From Bacteroidota bacterium (lineage in GTDB: Bacteria > Bacteroidota > Bacteroidia > Palsa-948), in assembly GCA_016213435.1 (NCBI GenBank), contig JACRAL010000168.1, forward strand, positions 1 to 48,639: DNA of 48,639 nucleotides, read 5' to 3'. Shown here piece after piece: positions 7,881 through 17,569 of this stretch. The notes below the pieces were generated by a model, which worked only from the letters and a program-made list of their open reading frames with translations, was not told the origin of the DNA and did not search any database. The position numbers and the translations under genes were made by a program. Position 1 is the first letter of the stretch; every line of letters begins with the position of its first letter.

Positions 7881-8030
7881 AGTTATTTAGTGTTTAATGA
7901 TTAGTGTTTAAAGTTAGGTTCGTCAATTTGTATCATGATTTATACAACAAATATTGACAATAGACTAGTTTTAGTTTTTGGTTTCCATAATTTTTAGTTT
8001 TTAGTTGATATTAATATTAGTTTTTACTAT

Positions 8031-8390
8031 TCAAGTATAATTTTGTTTCTCCCTTTCAATTTCTTTAATTGCCTGCTTGCATGTAAAATCAAGCTTTTGA
8101 TTCAATGCTTTTATTTTTTCAATATTTGATGCCGTTGCTCCCAAAGCCTCCATCTCCTGCAAAACAGGCGCAAGCTCAGAAATACCCATTATGGAAACAG
8201 ATGACTTCATCGTATGGGCAGAGTTCTTTATGATTGAATAATCTGCTTTTGTTATCGCATTGTTAATGGATTGTAGTTCTTCAGGAACTTGTTTGAGAAA
8301 AACATCTATTATTTCTTTTACCAAATGTTTTTTTTCTCCCATTGTCTCTGAAAGATAACTGAAGTCACACACATGTTTGTTGTTTTTCAT
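8031..8390 (-). CDS. Histidine phosphotransfer (HPt) protein
   Basis: A 119-residue four-helix HPt domain. The phosphorylated histidine is H59 in the AHTMKSSVSIMG motif, matching the HxxKSS consensus. It passes phosphate from the kinase's attached receiver (D911) to a terminal receiver, probably the 144-residue protein downstream. The start overlaps the end of the kinase gene by 26 bp, showing translational coupling and supporting a dedicated relay. The length is typical for a free-standing HPt. Confidence 0.92.
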   Translation of the reverse strand: MKNNKHVCDFSYLSETMGEKKHLVKEIIDVFLKQVPEELQSINNAITKADYSIIKNSAHTMKSSVSIMGISELAPVLQEMEALGATASNIEKIKALNQKLDFTCKQAIKEIEREKQNYT

Positions 8391-11337
8391 TGTATTGTGA
8401 ATTAATGGTTAAGTCATATATTTTTTCAAAAAGCAGATTTGAATTTATCGGTTTTGAAATATAATCGTTCATCCCTAAACTCAAACACTTTTCTCGTTCT
8501 CCTGCCATTGCATGTGCCGTCATTGCAATAATTGGAATATTGTCTTTCATCTCATTGCGAATAACATTTGCTGCCTCATATCCGCTCATCACCGGCATTT
8601 CCATGTCCATCAAGATAATGTCAAAATTATTTTCTTTGAGTTTTCCAACACACTCACTTCCATTTTCCACGATCTGCAATTTCAAACTATTTTCAGAAAA
8701 TAAACTTGAAATCAGTTTTACATTCAAAGGATTATCCTCAGCCAAAAGAATATTTAATTTTCTAATATCGTTCATATTGTACTTTTTCACTATTACCTCC
8801 GGTGCCGACAGCACTTCCATAGATTTTTTGTAGGGAATGTAAAAAGAAAAAGTAGAGCCTACCTTGAATTCGCTTTTAACCGATATAGTGCCGCCCTGAA
8901 GTTCGATCAACTGTTTTGCGATACTCAAACCAAGCCCTGTACCACCGTATTTCCTGGCAACATTAGAATCCGCCTGCTGAAATCGCTCAAAAATATGCTC
9001 AAGTTTATCCTGAGGTATTCCTATGCCGGTATCTTTTATAGAAAATCCTAATAAAATATTTTCGTCATGATCCCTATCCAGATCGTTTTTAAGAACTCTA
9101 ACATTCACCTCCACTTTTCCTCTTTTTGTAAACTTAATTGCGTTGCCTACTAGGTTGATGATGATTTGGGTAAGACGTACGGAGTCTCCAAGCAAAACAT
9201 CGGGCACGTCTTCCTCGCATCTGAATAACAACTCCAGATTTTTTGCTTTCGCCTTTTCCATCAGCATTATATTGAGCGATTTTAAAATTTCTTTGACACT
9301 AAAATTATTTTTTTCAAAAGTCATCATGCCAGCTTCGATCTTCGATATATCAAGTATGTCATTAATAATAGTCAGCAGATTTTCTCCGGCAGATTTTATC
9401 ATTGTGACGTATTCTCTTTCTTTCTGCCCCAAATTTTTTCTGGATAACATATCTGAAAATCCAATGATAGCATTCATTGGTGTGCGTATTTCATGACTCA
9501 TATTGGCAAGAAATACATCTTTTAACTTAGTAGAATCTTCTGCCTTTTGCTTCGCTTTTTCCGCCTCAATTTTTGCTTCAAGCAAACTAATGGCGTATTG
9601 TGATGCTTGTTTTTGTTTGGTAACATCACGAATAGCAGCAGATATTAATAAACCATCAGCTGTTTTTAAGGGGCCGAGAGAAACTTCTATAGGAAATTCT
9701 TTCCCATTCTTACGCAGTCCAAATAAATCCACCCCAATTATTTCTCCCATTGTTCGGATGTGAGGATGAGCAAAAAAATATTTTCTTTGGCATGAATGAA
9801 TGTCTTTGAAACGATCAGGAATTAATGTCTCTAATTTTTTTCCAATAATTTCACCTCTCTTATATCCAAATATTTTTTCAGCCTGAAAATTTACTAATTC
9901 AATATTTCCCATGCTATTTACTATAACAATAGCATCCGGAGAAGACTCTAGCAACCCTCTAAATTTATCTTCGGATTTTTTCCTTTCTGTAATATCTCTA
10001 GCAGTGGCAAAAGCACCAAGTATGTTACCTTCATTGTCTTTATAAACCGAAAAATTATACAACACATCCATTAATTTACCGCTTACATGCTTAAGGGTTA
10101 AATGATAATCGGTGATAAATCCTTTTTCAAAAATCTGCTTTATACTCTCCTCTGCTTTCTCGTAATCAGTAAAATACATTGAAAAGCTAGTTCCTATAAT
10201 TTTTTTACGAGGAATACCTATAGCTTTCGTAGACGCTTCATTCACATCCATTATGATCCCATTGGAACTGATTGTAACAAAAGGGTCTAAACTCGCTTCA
10301 ATTAAACTGCGCACGTATTGAGATATCTGTTCTTGTTCTTTAAACCGTTTTGACTTCAGAATATCTCGGTAAATAAAATACGAAAACAGAAGAGCCAGTG
10401 TCAGCCCGAATGTGCTGAGCCAATTGCTAATAAAATTTATTTGCATGCTGGTTTCTTCGGTAGCTGCCTGAATCCTTTTTACTCCTTCAACAAGTTCTGT
10501 GTTTTCCATACTGTTCAAAAGTGAAAAAATATGATGCATCACCTTGTATTCTCGCTCAATAATATCCACCTCTTTAGACAAAATTCTTCCTGCTTTAATT
10601 TTTTCTTCCTGCTGTGTTTTAGCAATTAATCTTCTGATGTCTTCCTGAGCAGAATCTGATGAAACAGCCGGAAAGACAAAACTTGATATATCTTCTTTTT
10701 TCTTCTGTGAAGAGAATAATTTTGAAAAAAAAGATCTCTTAGGAGTTTCAGCTACTTGTTTGAGATGATCTGTCTTGCTGGCAGACAGTTTTTTTACAAC
10801 AGTATTTTTTGTTTTGTGAAGCAACTGCAAAAGTATGTCCTGCGAACTCTCTCCTGTTTTTAACTCAATATATTCACTGAATAAACTAACCCTGATTACT
10901 ATGAGTTCTTTCAATGTTGCGATTTTTGCTGAGAAATCTTGATTAACGTTTGCCTCATCTATGTCATGAGTCTCACCCCGAGATGACAACAACAGCAAGG
11001 TATCCAACCGTGTGTTTATTCTGTGGATGTAGTTTTCATAACTGAGCAGATAAGCCGTATCACGCTTGATTGTATATGCTTTTACACTTGCTTCTGCAGA
11101 ATAAAGATTATTAGATATTTCCTTTAGTTTTACGAGCTTGATATTCGGCTCTAATATAGCTGTCACTGTCTTAGATAGTTGCGAAAGTTTTTTGTGAGTA
11201 ATATTTACTGCAATAAAAAACAAACCGGCAATAAGCCCAAATCCAACTACTACTTTCCAAATAACTCTTCGAATATTCTGAAGAGTTATTTGATCAGCAT
11301 TAATTTGCTTTAAAAAAATATTTTTCAGATTTTTCAT
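8365..11337 (-). CDS. Membrane hybrid sensor histidine kinase with two PAS domains
   Basis: A 990-residue hybrid kinase. Membrane segments at about 29-48 and 300-322 enclose a mostly helical extracytoplasmic sensor of about 250 residues. Two PAS domains follow (about 340-455 and 460-580), then HisKA with H615 in MSHEIRTPMNAIIGF, then HATPase with N-box LVGNAIKFTKRG and G-boxes DTGIGIP and GGTGLGLSI. A C-terminal receiver (about 858-975) has D911 in ILMDMEMPVMSG and a lysine in ISKPIN. A Ser/Lys-rich stretch near 185-220 lies within the sensor region. Phosphate would move H615 to D911 to HPt H59 to the lone receiver. The signal is unknown; the helical sensor resembles the CHASE3/four-helix type but I cannot assign it. 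Confidence 0.93.
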   Translation of the reverse strand: MKNLKNIFLKQINADQITLQNIRRVIWKVVVGFGLIAGLFFIAVNITHKKLSQLSKTVTAILEPNIKLVKLKEISNNLYSAEASVKAYTIKRDTAYLLSYENYIHRINTRLDTLLLLSSRGETHDIDEANVNQDFSAKIATLKELIVIRVSLFSEYIELKTGESSQDILLQLLHKTKNTVVKKLSASKTDHLKQVAETPKRSFFSKLFSSQKKKEDISSFVFPAVSSDSAQEDIRRLIAKTQQEEKIKAGRILSKEVDIIEREYKVMHHIFSLLNSMENTELVEGVKRIQAATEETSMQINFISNWLSTFGLTLALLFSYFIYRDILKSKRFKEQEQISQYVRSLIEASLDPFVTISSNGIIMDVNEASTKAIGIPRKKIIGTSFSMYFTDYEKAEESIKQIFEKGFITDYHLTLKHVSGKLMDVLYNFSVYKDNEGNILGAFATARDITERKKSEDKFRGLLESSPDAIVIVNSMGNIELVNFQAEKIFGYKRGEIIGKKLETLIPDRFKDIHSCQRKYFFAHPHIRTMGEIIGVDLFGLRKNGKEFPIEVSLGPLKTADGLLISAAIRDVTKQKQASQYAISLLEAKIEAEKAKQKAEDSTKLKDVFLANMSHEIRTPMNAIIGFSDMLSRKNLGQKEREYVTMIKSAGENLLTIINDILDISKIEAGMMTFEKNNFSVKEILKSLNIMLMEKAKAKNLELLFRCEEDVPDVLLGDSVRLTQIIINLVGNAIKFTKRGKVEVNVRVLKNDLDRDHDENILLGFSIKDTGIGIPQDKLEHIFERFQQADSNVARKYGGTGLGLSIAKQLIELQGGTISVKSEFKVGSTFSFYIPYKKSMEVLSAPEVIVKKYNMNDIRKLNILLAEDNPLNVKLISSLFSENSLKLQIVENGSECVGKLKENNFDIILMDMEMPVMSGYEAANVIRNEMKDNIPIIAMTAHAMAGEREKCLSLGMNDYISKPINSNLLFEKIYDLTINSQYNEKQQTCV

Positions 11338-11402
11338 TAAAAAAAAACTCTCTCTTAATAGGATTCTACAATACTTTTGCTATCTCATTAATATTATCAA
11401 GA

Positions 11403-12044
11403 TTAATTACTCCATTTAAACAAACGTGGCGATGCAGACACTAGAATTTCCTTTCTGTTTTTTGCATGTTGAATCTTTTTCAAAACCTTAACTTCTCGCA
11501 ACTTTACTCCTTTTCTTTTTGATTTTTCACTCTTGCGTGGAAAAATTATGGATTTCATATTCGTCTTTCCTAAATCATTAAGAATTTGTTCTGCATGTCT
11601 TGCAGTATCTACATTTCGAATTATTTTCTTAATCTTTCCTTTCTCATCAATTACAAAAGTAGTTCTAACAATCCAGTCGAATATTTTCCCCATAAAAATT
11701 GTCTTTCCCCATACATCATAAGATTTAATTATTTTTTTCTTCGTATCAGGAATTAAAGTAAAGGGAAGTTTGAATTTCTTGGAAAACCTTACATGAGATT
11801 TTTTATTATCCTTACTAACGCCAATCACTTCATATCCTTTTTTCTTGAGCATTCTGTAGTTATCACGAAGACTAGATGATTCTGCTATACATCCTGGAGT
11901 ATCATCTTTTGGATAGAAATACAGAATAATTCTTTTCCCTTTTAAGTTCTTCAACGAACTCTTTTTTCCTTCAGAATTTATAAATGAAAAATCAGGAGCA
12001 TTATCTCCTTCCTGCAAAACTGTTTGGTGCTGAGATTTTGTCAT
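11403..12044 (-). CDS. bcp: Bcp-type peroxiredoxin with basic C-terminal extension
   Basis: A thiol peroxidase of the Bcp/PrxQ family that reduces H2O2 and alkyl hydroperoxides. The peroxidatic cysteine is C52 in YPKDDTPGC. The usual resolving cysteine five residues later is Ser57 here (CIAESSSLRD), so the enzyme should act as a 1-Cys type and need an external thiol. Domain residues 1-155 are standard (VIGVSKD, RTTFVIDEKGKI, DTARHAEQIL). Residues about 158-213 form a Lys/Arg-rich tail not usual for Bcp (KSEKSKRKGVKLREVKVLKK), which could bind nucleic acid or a partner. The gene is monocistronic, with about 390 bp of empty sequence upstream. Confidence 0.9.
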   Translation of the reverse strand: MTKSQHQTVLQEGDNAPDFSFINSEGKKSSLKNLKGKRIILYFYPKDDTPGCIAESSSLRDNYRMLKKKGYEVIGVSKDNKKSHVRFSKKFKLPFTLIPDTKKKIIKSYDVWGKTIFMGKIFDWIVRTTFVIDEKGKIKKIIRNVDTARHAEQILNDLGKTNMKSIIFPRKSEKSKRKGVKLREVKVLKKIQHAKNRKEILVSASPRLFKWSN

Positions 12045-12436
12045 GGCTTTTAGAAATTTATAAATATGAATGAATTATCAATGCATATCCTCCAATTCCT
12101 AATTCTATCAAACACAACCATTTATAGAACTTTGATTAAACTAACACAATACGAAAATATATCTCACAGAAAATAATAAAAAAGACATTGATCATAGTAC
12201 TCAGTGATTGTTGTCAAGGAATAGATTTCTTCGAAAAACAGAGCCCTTAACATTCTCCTTTTCATAAAATTTGACTTTGAAAGGAATACAATAAAGTGAA
12301 AACACTTACGAAAGAGCAGAAAGTAGAGTGTGTAAAACTATAAGAGAAATAGTTAGTATAAGGAGAAACGCAACACGTTTCTAAGTGTACGCTAATATCT
12401 TGACACCTTCACTCACATATAGATGGGGCTTGGTTT
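12045..12436. other. Intergenic region without recognised feature
   Basis: About 390 bp of AT-rich sequence between the isomerase stop and the peroxiredoxin start. I see no open frame with family features, no tRNA and no strong hairpin. It presumably holds the peroxiredoxin promoter and the end of the isomerase transcript. Confidence 0.5.
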
Positions 12437-13420
12437 TTATATTTTGGAAAGTTCGCCCTTAAGCATATCAATCACTTTAACTTCCACAGCATCCACTCCC
12501 CTCTTCTCGGCAAGAAACAAGGATATCCAGTCGCCAAGGTGGATAAAATAAATCGCTTTTTCAATCTGCGATTTTCCTTTTGACCATATCTCGGTAATGT
12601 TCGGAGTATATTTTCGCATCACCTCTTTGTTTATCTCTATGCGGGCGTTGTTGCGCTCAAACTCATCCTTATCGCGAAAGATGATTACAGAGATCCTTTC
12701 ACTTCCGTTTGCCCATCCTACTAATTCGTTGTGGTTCATTTCAGGGATCACATGATGCCCGCAAAGCATTTTCGCATTCTCATTTATCTGCTGGCGAAAA
12801 CGAACGGCTATTCCTTCAAAATAAGTGGTGGCGTATATCATGGGGGTCTTTCCGAATATCTTGTCTGCCACTTCATTGGCTTCCGAAATAATGCATTGCT
12901 TTTCGGCTTCAATCAATTCAATAGATGATTTTAACTGCGCTTTGAATTTATTAGTAATGATCTTATGAAATCCAAGAATGAAAAACAATTGCGTAAGCGA
13001 ATATCCCAAACAAGCGCGTGGAGGATTGCCTCCAGGAATTAGAATAACATCCAGCTTTTTCTTTTTAGCGATCTCCGCAACTTTTCCACCCGAAGTAATG
13101 CATACTATCTTTGCCTTTCTTTTCAGAGCAAGATTCAGGCAATTCAAAGTCTCTTCTGTATTTCCGCTATACGATGAAATGATGACCAGTGTATTCTCAT
13201 TGATATATTTTGGAATAAAATATCCTTTGCTGACATTAATGGACACGGTTGCTTCCAGCGCAACCAATTCACTCACGATCGTTCCGCCAATGCCGGAACC
13301 ACCCAATCCCGAAACAAACACGTTGGATATTTTTCTTTTGGCAGAAGACAGCGTTGCTTCTTCACCAATACGAATGGCTTCGCGAAGCTGACCAGGAAAA
13401 TTCTCAATTAAATCTTTCAT
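12437..13420 (-). CDS. Bifunctional phosphoglucose/phosphomannose isomerase (SIS domain)
   Basis: A sugar-phosphate isomerase of the SIS family, of the archaeal/bacterial PGI-PMI type that interconverts glucose-6-P, mannose-6-P and fructose-6-P. It shows GLGGSGIGG near the N terminus, the SIS signature VIISSYSGNTEETL, and the family's C-terminal active-site stretch VIPEMNHNELVGW with its conserved Glu and His. From the chosen start (MKDLIENFPGQL) it has 327 residues, normal for the family; the upstream ATG at 13444 adds eight residues unlike the family. It could supply mannose or fructose precursors to the polysaccharide operon that ends 196 bp upstream on the same strand, but it also fits general metabolism. 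Confidence 0.9.
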   Translation of the reverse strand: MKDLIENFPGQLREAIRIGEEATLSSAKRKISNVFVSGLGGSGIGGTIVSELVALEATVSINVSKGYFIPKYINENTLVIISSYSGNTEETLNCLNLALKRKAKIVCITSGGKVAEIAKKKKLDVILIPGGNPPRACLGYSLTQLFFILGFHKIITNKFKAQLKSSIELIEAEKQCIISEANEVADKIFGKTPMIYATTYFEGIAVRFRQQINENAKMLCGHHVIPEMNHNELVGWANGSERISVIIFRDKDEFERNNARIEINKEVMRKYTPNITEIWSKGKSQIEKAIYFIHLGDWISLFLAEKRGVDAVEVKVIDMLKGELSKI

Positions 13421-13616
13421 AAATAAAGATGAAATAAAGCACAAATATATTAATTAGGGTAACGATATGGCAGTTTATACTATTAAGATTATAGAGTAAG
13501 CAGGTTTTCTTTTTTTCCTATTCCTAAATTAAATTCCCATAAGCATCGTAATCTATTGATGTAGAACCAATCAATGTATTGATTTAGGGATGCATCTATT
13601 ATTGTCTATTGAAAAC

Positions 13617-14915
13617 CTACCTTTTTTCGTGAGAGTCCAGTATTGTCTTAAAGAGCATATGATATTTTTTTGCCTGCACCTCTGGCTTGCATTCGTCCGG
13701 TTGTATCCATTTGCCCTCATTTAATCCTTTTGCATTAAAAAGAATTTTATGTAACCCTGTACAAAAATCTTCACTGTCATACATTTTAACCAAATACCCC
13801 CTTTCTTCCGAAGTGATTAAATCAGGAGCTACTCCACTGTTAAAGGCAACTACCGGGGTTCCACACATTATTGCTTGGTTAATCATCATTGGACCTGCAT
13901 CATCAATAGAGGGACAAGCAAAAACATCTGAGGACTGATAGCAAAGAGCAAGAATTCTTTCATCATATATAAACCCCATGTTTTTAAATTCAAAATCATT
14001 ATTCCATTCATTTATCCCAAAACCAGCAACCATCAATAAGATGTCAGATTTCTTGTTATGATTAGTCATCTTACTTAGATTGGCTAACGCTTTTGCAAGA
14101 AATTCCATTCCCTTTCTCTTATCATTTAAAGACTGAGCTCCAAAAAAAATTATCTTCTTTTCTCTTGGCAAATCCAGCACAGTCCGTGCAATTGCTTTAT
14201 CTCCTTTTTTAAATATCGTCTTATCAACTCCCACTAATATCTTTTCTATGGGCTTGTGACTGAATAAAGAGCTTTCCTTTATACGATCCTTGATCCAGGA
14301 ACTGCCGGCTACAAAAGTAATATCCAGTTTTTGTAAATCCAATTTCTTTTTATTCCAAAGACCTCGCGAGAAATCATTTTCCTTTTCTGATTTTAATTGT
14401 GGGCAATTGCCACACGATTTTTTAAATCCATCACACCCTTCGGTATAATGACACCCTCCTGTCAAAGGCTCGACATCCATTAATGTCCATACGATGGGAG
14501 CATCAGTATTACGTTGAATAGCATGAACCATTTTAGTAGACAAAAAATCATCAATCCAATGCAAACAAATGATGTCAGCACCAAGCAGATGTTCTTTAAT
14601 AGAGGCTATAGTAAAATAATCAGTATTCGAATTAAACGTTGTTGAAACATTTTCTAATTCGTTTCGAACATTCAAAAACAACTTTCTATAAACAAGACCA
14701 AATAATGATTTTTGAAATATTTTTTTTAACGTACTTATCAATGAACCCTTTACTTTGACAGGGGCTATTTCAATACACAAATCACTTACCTTAGTCTTGT
14801 ATTTCACAAGAAAAATAGAATCCAATCCTTCCTTGAGCAACGACAAATGAAGTTGGTAGGCAACTTTAGCAGCTCCACCGGCAGTTGAGTGAGTATTAAA
14901 ATGTATTACTTTCAA
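13617..14915 (-). CDS. GT4 glycosyltransferase (WcaC-like)
   Basis: A 432-residue GT-B glycosyltransferase. The N terminus, HFNTHSTAGGAAKVAYQLH, is characteristic of a GT4 subgroup seen in colanic acid and O-antigen loci. A cysteine cluster in the N-terminal half (GGCHYTEGCDGFKKSCGNCP) is also typical of that subgroup. The C-terminal nucleotide-sugar site shows DVFACPSIDDAGPMMINQA, with the E of the usual E-x7-E motif replaced, and GTPVVAFNSGVAPDLI. It transfers a sugar from an NDP donor to the growing glycan on the inner face of the membrane; donor and acceptor are unknown. It is the last gene of the long surface-polysaccharide operon, 30 bp after the preceding methyltransferase. Confidence 0.88.
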   Translation of the reverse strand: MKVIHFNTHSTAGGAAKVAYQLHLSLLKEGLDSIFLVKYKTKVSDLCIEIAPVKVKGSLISTLKKIFQKSLFGLVYRKLFLNVRNELENVSTTFNSNTDYFTIASIKEHLLGADIICLHWIDDFLSTKMVHAIQRNTDAPIVWTLMDVEPLTGGCHYTEGCDGFKKSCGNCPQLKSEKENDFSRGLWNKKKLDLQKLDITFVAGSSWIKDRIKESSLFSHKPIEKILVGVDKTIFKKGDKAIARTVLDLPREKKIIFFGAQSLNDKRKGMEFLAKALANLSKMTNHNKKSDILLMVAGFGINEWNNDFEFKNMGFIYDERILALCYQSSDVFACPSIDDAGPMMINQAIMCGTPVVAFNSGVAPDLITSEERGYLVKMYDSEDFCTGLHKILFNAKGLNEGKWIQPDECKPEVQAKKYHMLFKTILDSHEKR

Positions 14916-14945
14916 TTACAGAAAAATTTGTTGTTATAATTCTTT

Positions 14946-15803
14946 TTATTTCACACCTTCCATAAAGAGGGAAGCAGGTGCATGAACTGTGCCGTCTGAA
15001 TTAATATCCAGCAGATATTTATCCCAATCTTTAATTGATGAATCAATAGCTGTACAAACTTTAACTTCTTTAAAACCGTATTTTTCAAGAAGCTGCTTTA
15101 ATGAGTATCTATCATACATCCACTGATGAATCTCTCCCTGCAATCTAAAAGAGCCGATCTCCAGTGCATTTAATTGATTCTCATCAAGAAGTGATTCAAT
15201 GATTGATCTACGAACACGGCTTGGAAATCTTCTGAAATTATAAATTGTTCTTCTTGCTTTTACTACTGCTCTCTTCCACAAAGAGCTCTTTTTTGAAGAA
15301 ACAGTTGATGTTTTTAAAATCTTTTTTTCTCTTGCCATATTTCCTGCTCGTTCAATAATAAACTCTCGGTCAGGGATATCAGGTTGCAAGAGGTATTTTC
15401 CCATTTCACCATCAGGCACTGTTCTAACTGCCTGGTCATACATTTCCAGCAATATCCAGTCATATTTTCCAATCCACTCCTCATGACCTGCTGTAAGTTT
15501 TTCTAACGCTTCTAAGTAAACCCTGCAGATATTTTCAAGATTTGGTAAAACCACCCTGATGATTCCGCCAGGTTTTAATACTCTATAACATTCTTTAATT
15601 AATTTCTCAGCGTCATTTTTGGTGAAATGCTCCAAAATATGTGAATGATATACTACATCAAATGTCTGAGATGGAAATGGTATTCCTTTTAAAAGATTGC
15701 AAGCAATAACACGCTCATTAGCAGAAAAAAAATCAATGTTTGTCCAAAGAGACTCACTGCAAAATCTAGAACCACACCCAATATTCAGCATAGCTGTTTC
15801 CAT
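14946..15803 (-). CDS. SAM-dependent methyltransferase (type 11)
   Basis: A 285-residue class I methyltransferase. SAM-binding motif I (MLNIGCGSRF) is at the extreme N terminus, followed by FDVVYHSHILEHF and VLKPGGIIRVVLPNLENI. A long basic insertion of about 100 residues (about 130-225) interrupts the family fold before the C-terminal strands, where YGFKEVKVCTAIDSS is the final motif. It belongs to the surface-polysaccharide operon, between the GT4 gene and the GT/TylF fusion gene, so sugar O- or N-methylation of the glycan is likely. It resembles the methyltransferase half of the 484-residue fusion upstream, suggesting a shared origin. Confidence 0.85.
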   Translation of the reverse strand: METAMLNIGCGSRFCSESLWTNIDFFSANERVIACNLLKGIPFPSQTFDVVYHSHILEHFTKNDAEKLIKECYRVLKPGGIIRVVLPNLENICRVYLEALEKLTAGHEEWIGKYDWILLEMYDQAVRTVPDGEMGKYLLQPDIPDREFIIERAGNMAREKKILKTSTVSSKKSSLWKRAVVKARRTIYNFRRFPSRVRRSIIESLLDENQLNALEIGSFRLQGEIHQWMYDRYSLKQLLEKYGFKEVKVCTAIDSSIKDWDKYLLDINSDGTVHAPASLFMEGVK

Positions 15804-15844
15804 AAATAAAAATATAATTATTCTGTTTTTTTATCTAACTACAT

Positions 15845-17566
15845 TCATTGCTTAATAAAATATCGTGCACTTGCATCAATATGAATGAGGAATGATTTAA
15901 TATTTTTTGATTGCATAAATTCATCCACCGCTTTTTTGCATCCTTCATAAGTTCCATAATCATCAATTATCACAAACCCTCCTGAAACCACATTATCAAA
16001 TAGATGATCTAAACAAACTTTGGTGGAAGCATACCAATCACCATCCAGTCTCAAAATAGCTATTTTCCCAACTGTTAAAGCATCTTTGGGAACAGTATCC
16101 TGAAACCAGCCCTTATGGTAATGCAAAAAAGATTTATCATATCCGATTACTTCTTCCATCAGTTTTTTGTTAATCTCAAGTGTTCCTATGCCATCTGCAA
16201 AAGTTTCATACAGGTTCTTCACAGCAACAAGTCTCCCCTTTGTCTCCCCTTTTACGCTTCTTACCTCATTCAATGCTCTTGCACCATCCACCAATTCATC
16301 CGGTTCAGGTATACCTTCAAATGAATCAAAAAGATGAATATGTCTTCTTATTGTATTATTTTTTAAGTTAGCAAGCGCCATTAATCCTACCGCTCCTCCC
16401 TTCCATGTTCCACACTCTACAAAACAACCTTCAATTTTATTTCTTTCACAAAAAACCACCTGTTGAAATAGCGTTACCAATCTAGGATACGTCAACATGG
16501 TATAAGGTCGTATCAATTCAATATTGGAATAGGCCTCAACCTCTAAATCAAAACCCATATAACTATTCTCCTTTTGAGGAATCACTTTTTTAAATCTTCT
16601 TATTTCAAATCCAAATGCTTTTGCCATAACTCTTATTGAGGATTTAATCATAAAAATCAAATTATTGCGTTTTGAAATATTTTTTTTGTTCGCAGCATCG
16701 TATAAATACTTTTTTATCTCGCAAAAGGATGACTCATCTGTTCTCACCTTATCAGGGAATTTTTTAATCCCGTAATTAACGTTAAAATCTTTCAAAAGAA
16801 AAGGATTGCTTTCTTTGGTATGAGTTCCTTCTGTATCGAATCCAATATTTTTCACCAAACTTCTATCAGGAAAAAGCACAAAGCCTTTTTCTTTAGCAAC
16901 AGACCACCACCAGCGGATTGCCCATGAATCAATCTCATTTGTTTCCATTTGCTTGAATAACATATCAGACAAAGGATATGAATTATCAAGGTTGAACTTC
17001 TTTTCTGCTAATTTGTCTGTTTTCAGAATTTCATATCCAGTTGCTTTTGCATCAAATTGATTCCATGCTCTCTTCCATGTTGCCCATCCCCATGAAGTTG
17101 TCATGGGTAAAAAAAAACATGAATTCTTTTTTTTAATGTTCTTTGCAGGAAAACAATGACCAGAAATTTGCATGACCTTTTCTTCTTGCTCGTATTTATT
17201 AAGTGCCTCATTCATGTATCGCAAAAATTCTTTCGCTGTTACTAAATCATCTTCTATTACAATTATTTTTCCGTATTTATTGATTATTTCAGTCACTCCT
17301 TCAATAACAGAATTTGCAAGTCCTTTATTTTTTGCTGACTCAATAAGAATAATTTCTTTGCACCACCTTTTTTCTACTACAATATTTCGCACTTCAGCAA
17401 TTTTACTTTTCTCATTTTCCGATACTCCATTTTTAAGTCCATCTGCAAACACATATAAGATCGATTCATCAGCCAGTTCATTCTTCGTCAATGCTTCCAA
17501 CGTTTGTTTTGTATGCCAGGGGCGATTGTAAACAAACAATACTATGGGTGCTAATATTGAATTCAT
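15845..17566 (-). CDS. Fusion of GT-A glycosyltransferase and TylF-type O-methyltransferase
   Basis: A 573-residue two-domain enzyme. Residues 1 to about 280 are a GT-A fold transferase of the type that starts with PIVLFVYNRPWHTKQTLEAL. It has the metal-binding region IIVIEDDLVTAKEFLRYMNE and a following SWGWATWKRAWNQFD, as in GNT-I/sugar-transferase-like proteins of capsule loci. Residues about 340-573 are a TylF/macrocin O-methyltransferase: FVECGTWKGGAVGLMA binds SAM, and HLFDSFEGIPEPDE and LDGDWYASTKVCLDHLF plus VIIDDYGTYEGC carry the metal-site acidic residues. The pairing suggests a sugar is added and methylated by one polypeptide, which could cap or modify chain ends. The start is 3 bp after the previous stop. 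Confidence 0.88.
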   Translation of the reverse strand: MNSILAPIVLFVYNRPWHTKQTLEALTKNELADESILYVFADGLKNGVSENEKSKIAEVRNIVVEKRWCKEIILIESAKNKGLANSVIEGVTEIINKYGKIIVIEDDLVTAKEFLRYMNEALNKYEQEEKVMQISGHCFPAKNIKKKNSCFFLPMTTSWGWATWKRAWNQFDAKATGYEILKTDKLAEKKFNLDNSYPLSDMLFKQMETNEIDSWAIRWWWSVAKEKGFVLFPDRSLVKNIGFDTEGTHTKESNPFLLKDFNVNYGIKKFPDKVRTDESSFCEIKKYLYDAANKKNISKRNNLIFMIKSSIRVMAKAFGFEIRRFKKVIPQKENSYMGFDLEVEAYSNIELIRPYTMLTYPRLVTLFQQVVFCERNKIEGCFVECGTWKGGAVGLMALANLKNNTIRRHIHLFDSFEGIPEPDELVDGARALNEVRSVKGETKGRLVAVKNLYETFADGIGTLEINKKLMEEVIGYDKSFLHYHKGWFQDTVPKDALTVGKIAILRLDGDWYASTKVCLDHLFDNVVSGGFVIIDDYGTYEGCKKAVDEFMQSKNIKSFLIHIDASARYFIKQ

Positions 17567-17569
17567 TTT

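Noticed and set aside
12045-12436. Possible small RNA or gene in the 390-bp gap
   Set aside because: No convincing stem, terminator or coding frame was found by eye.
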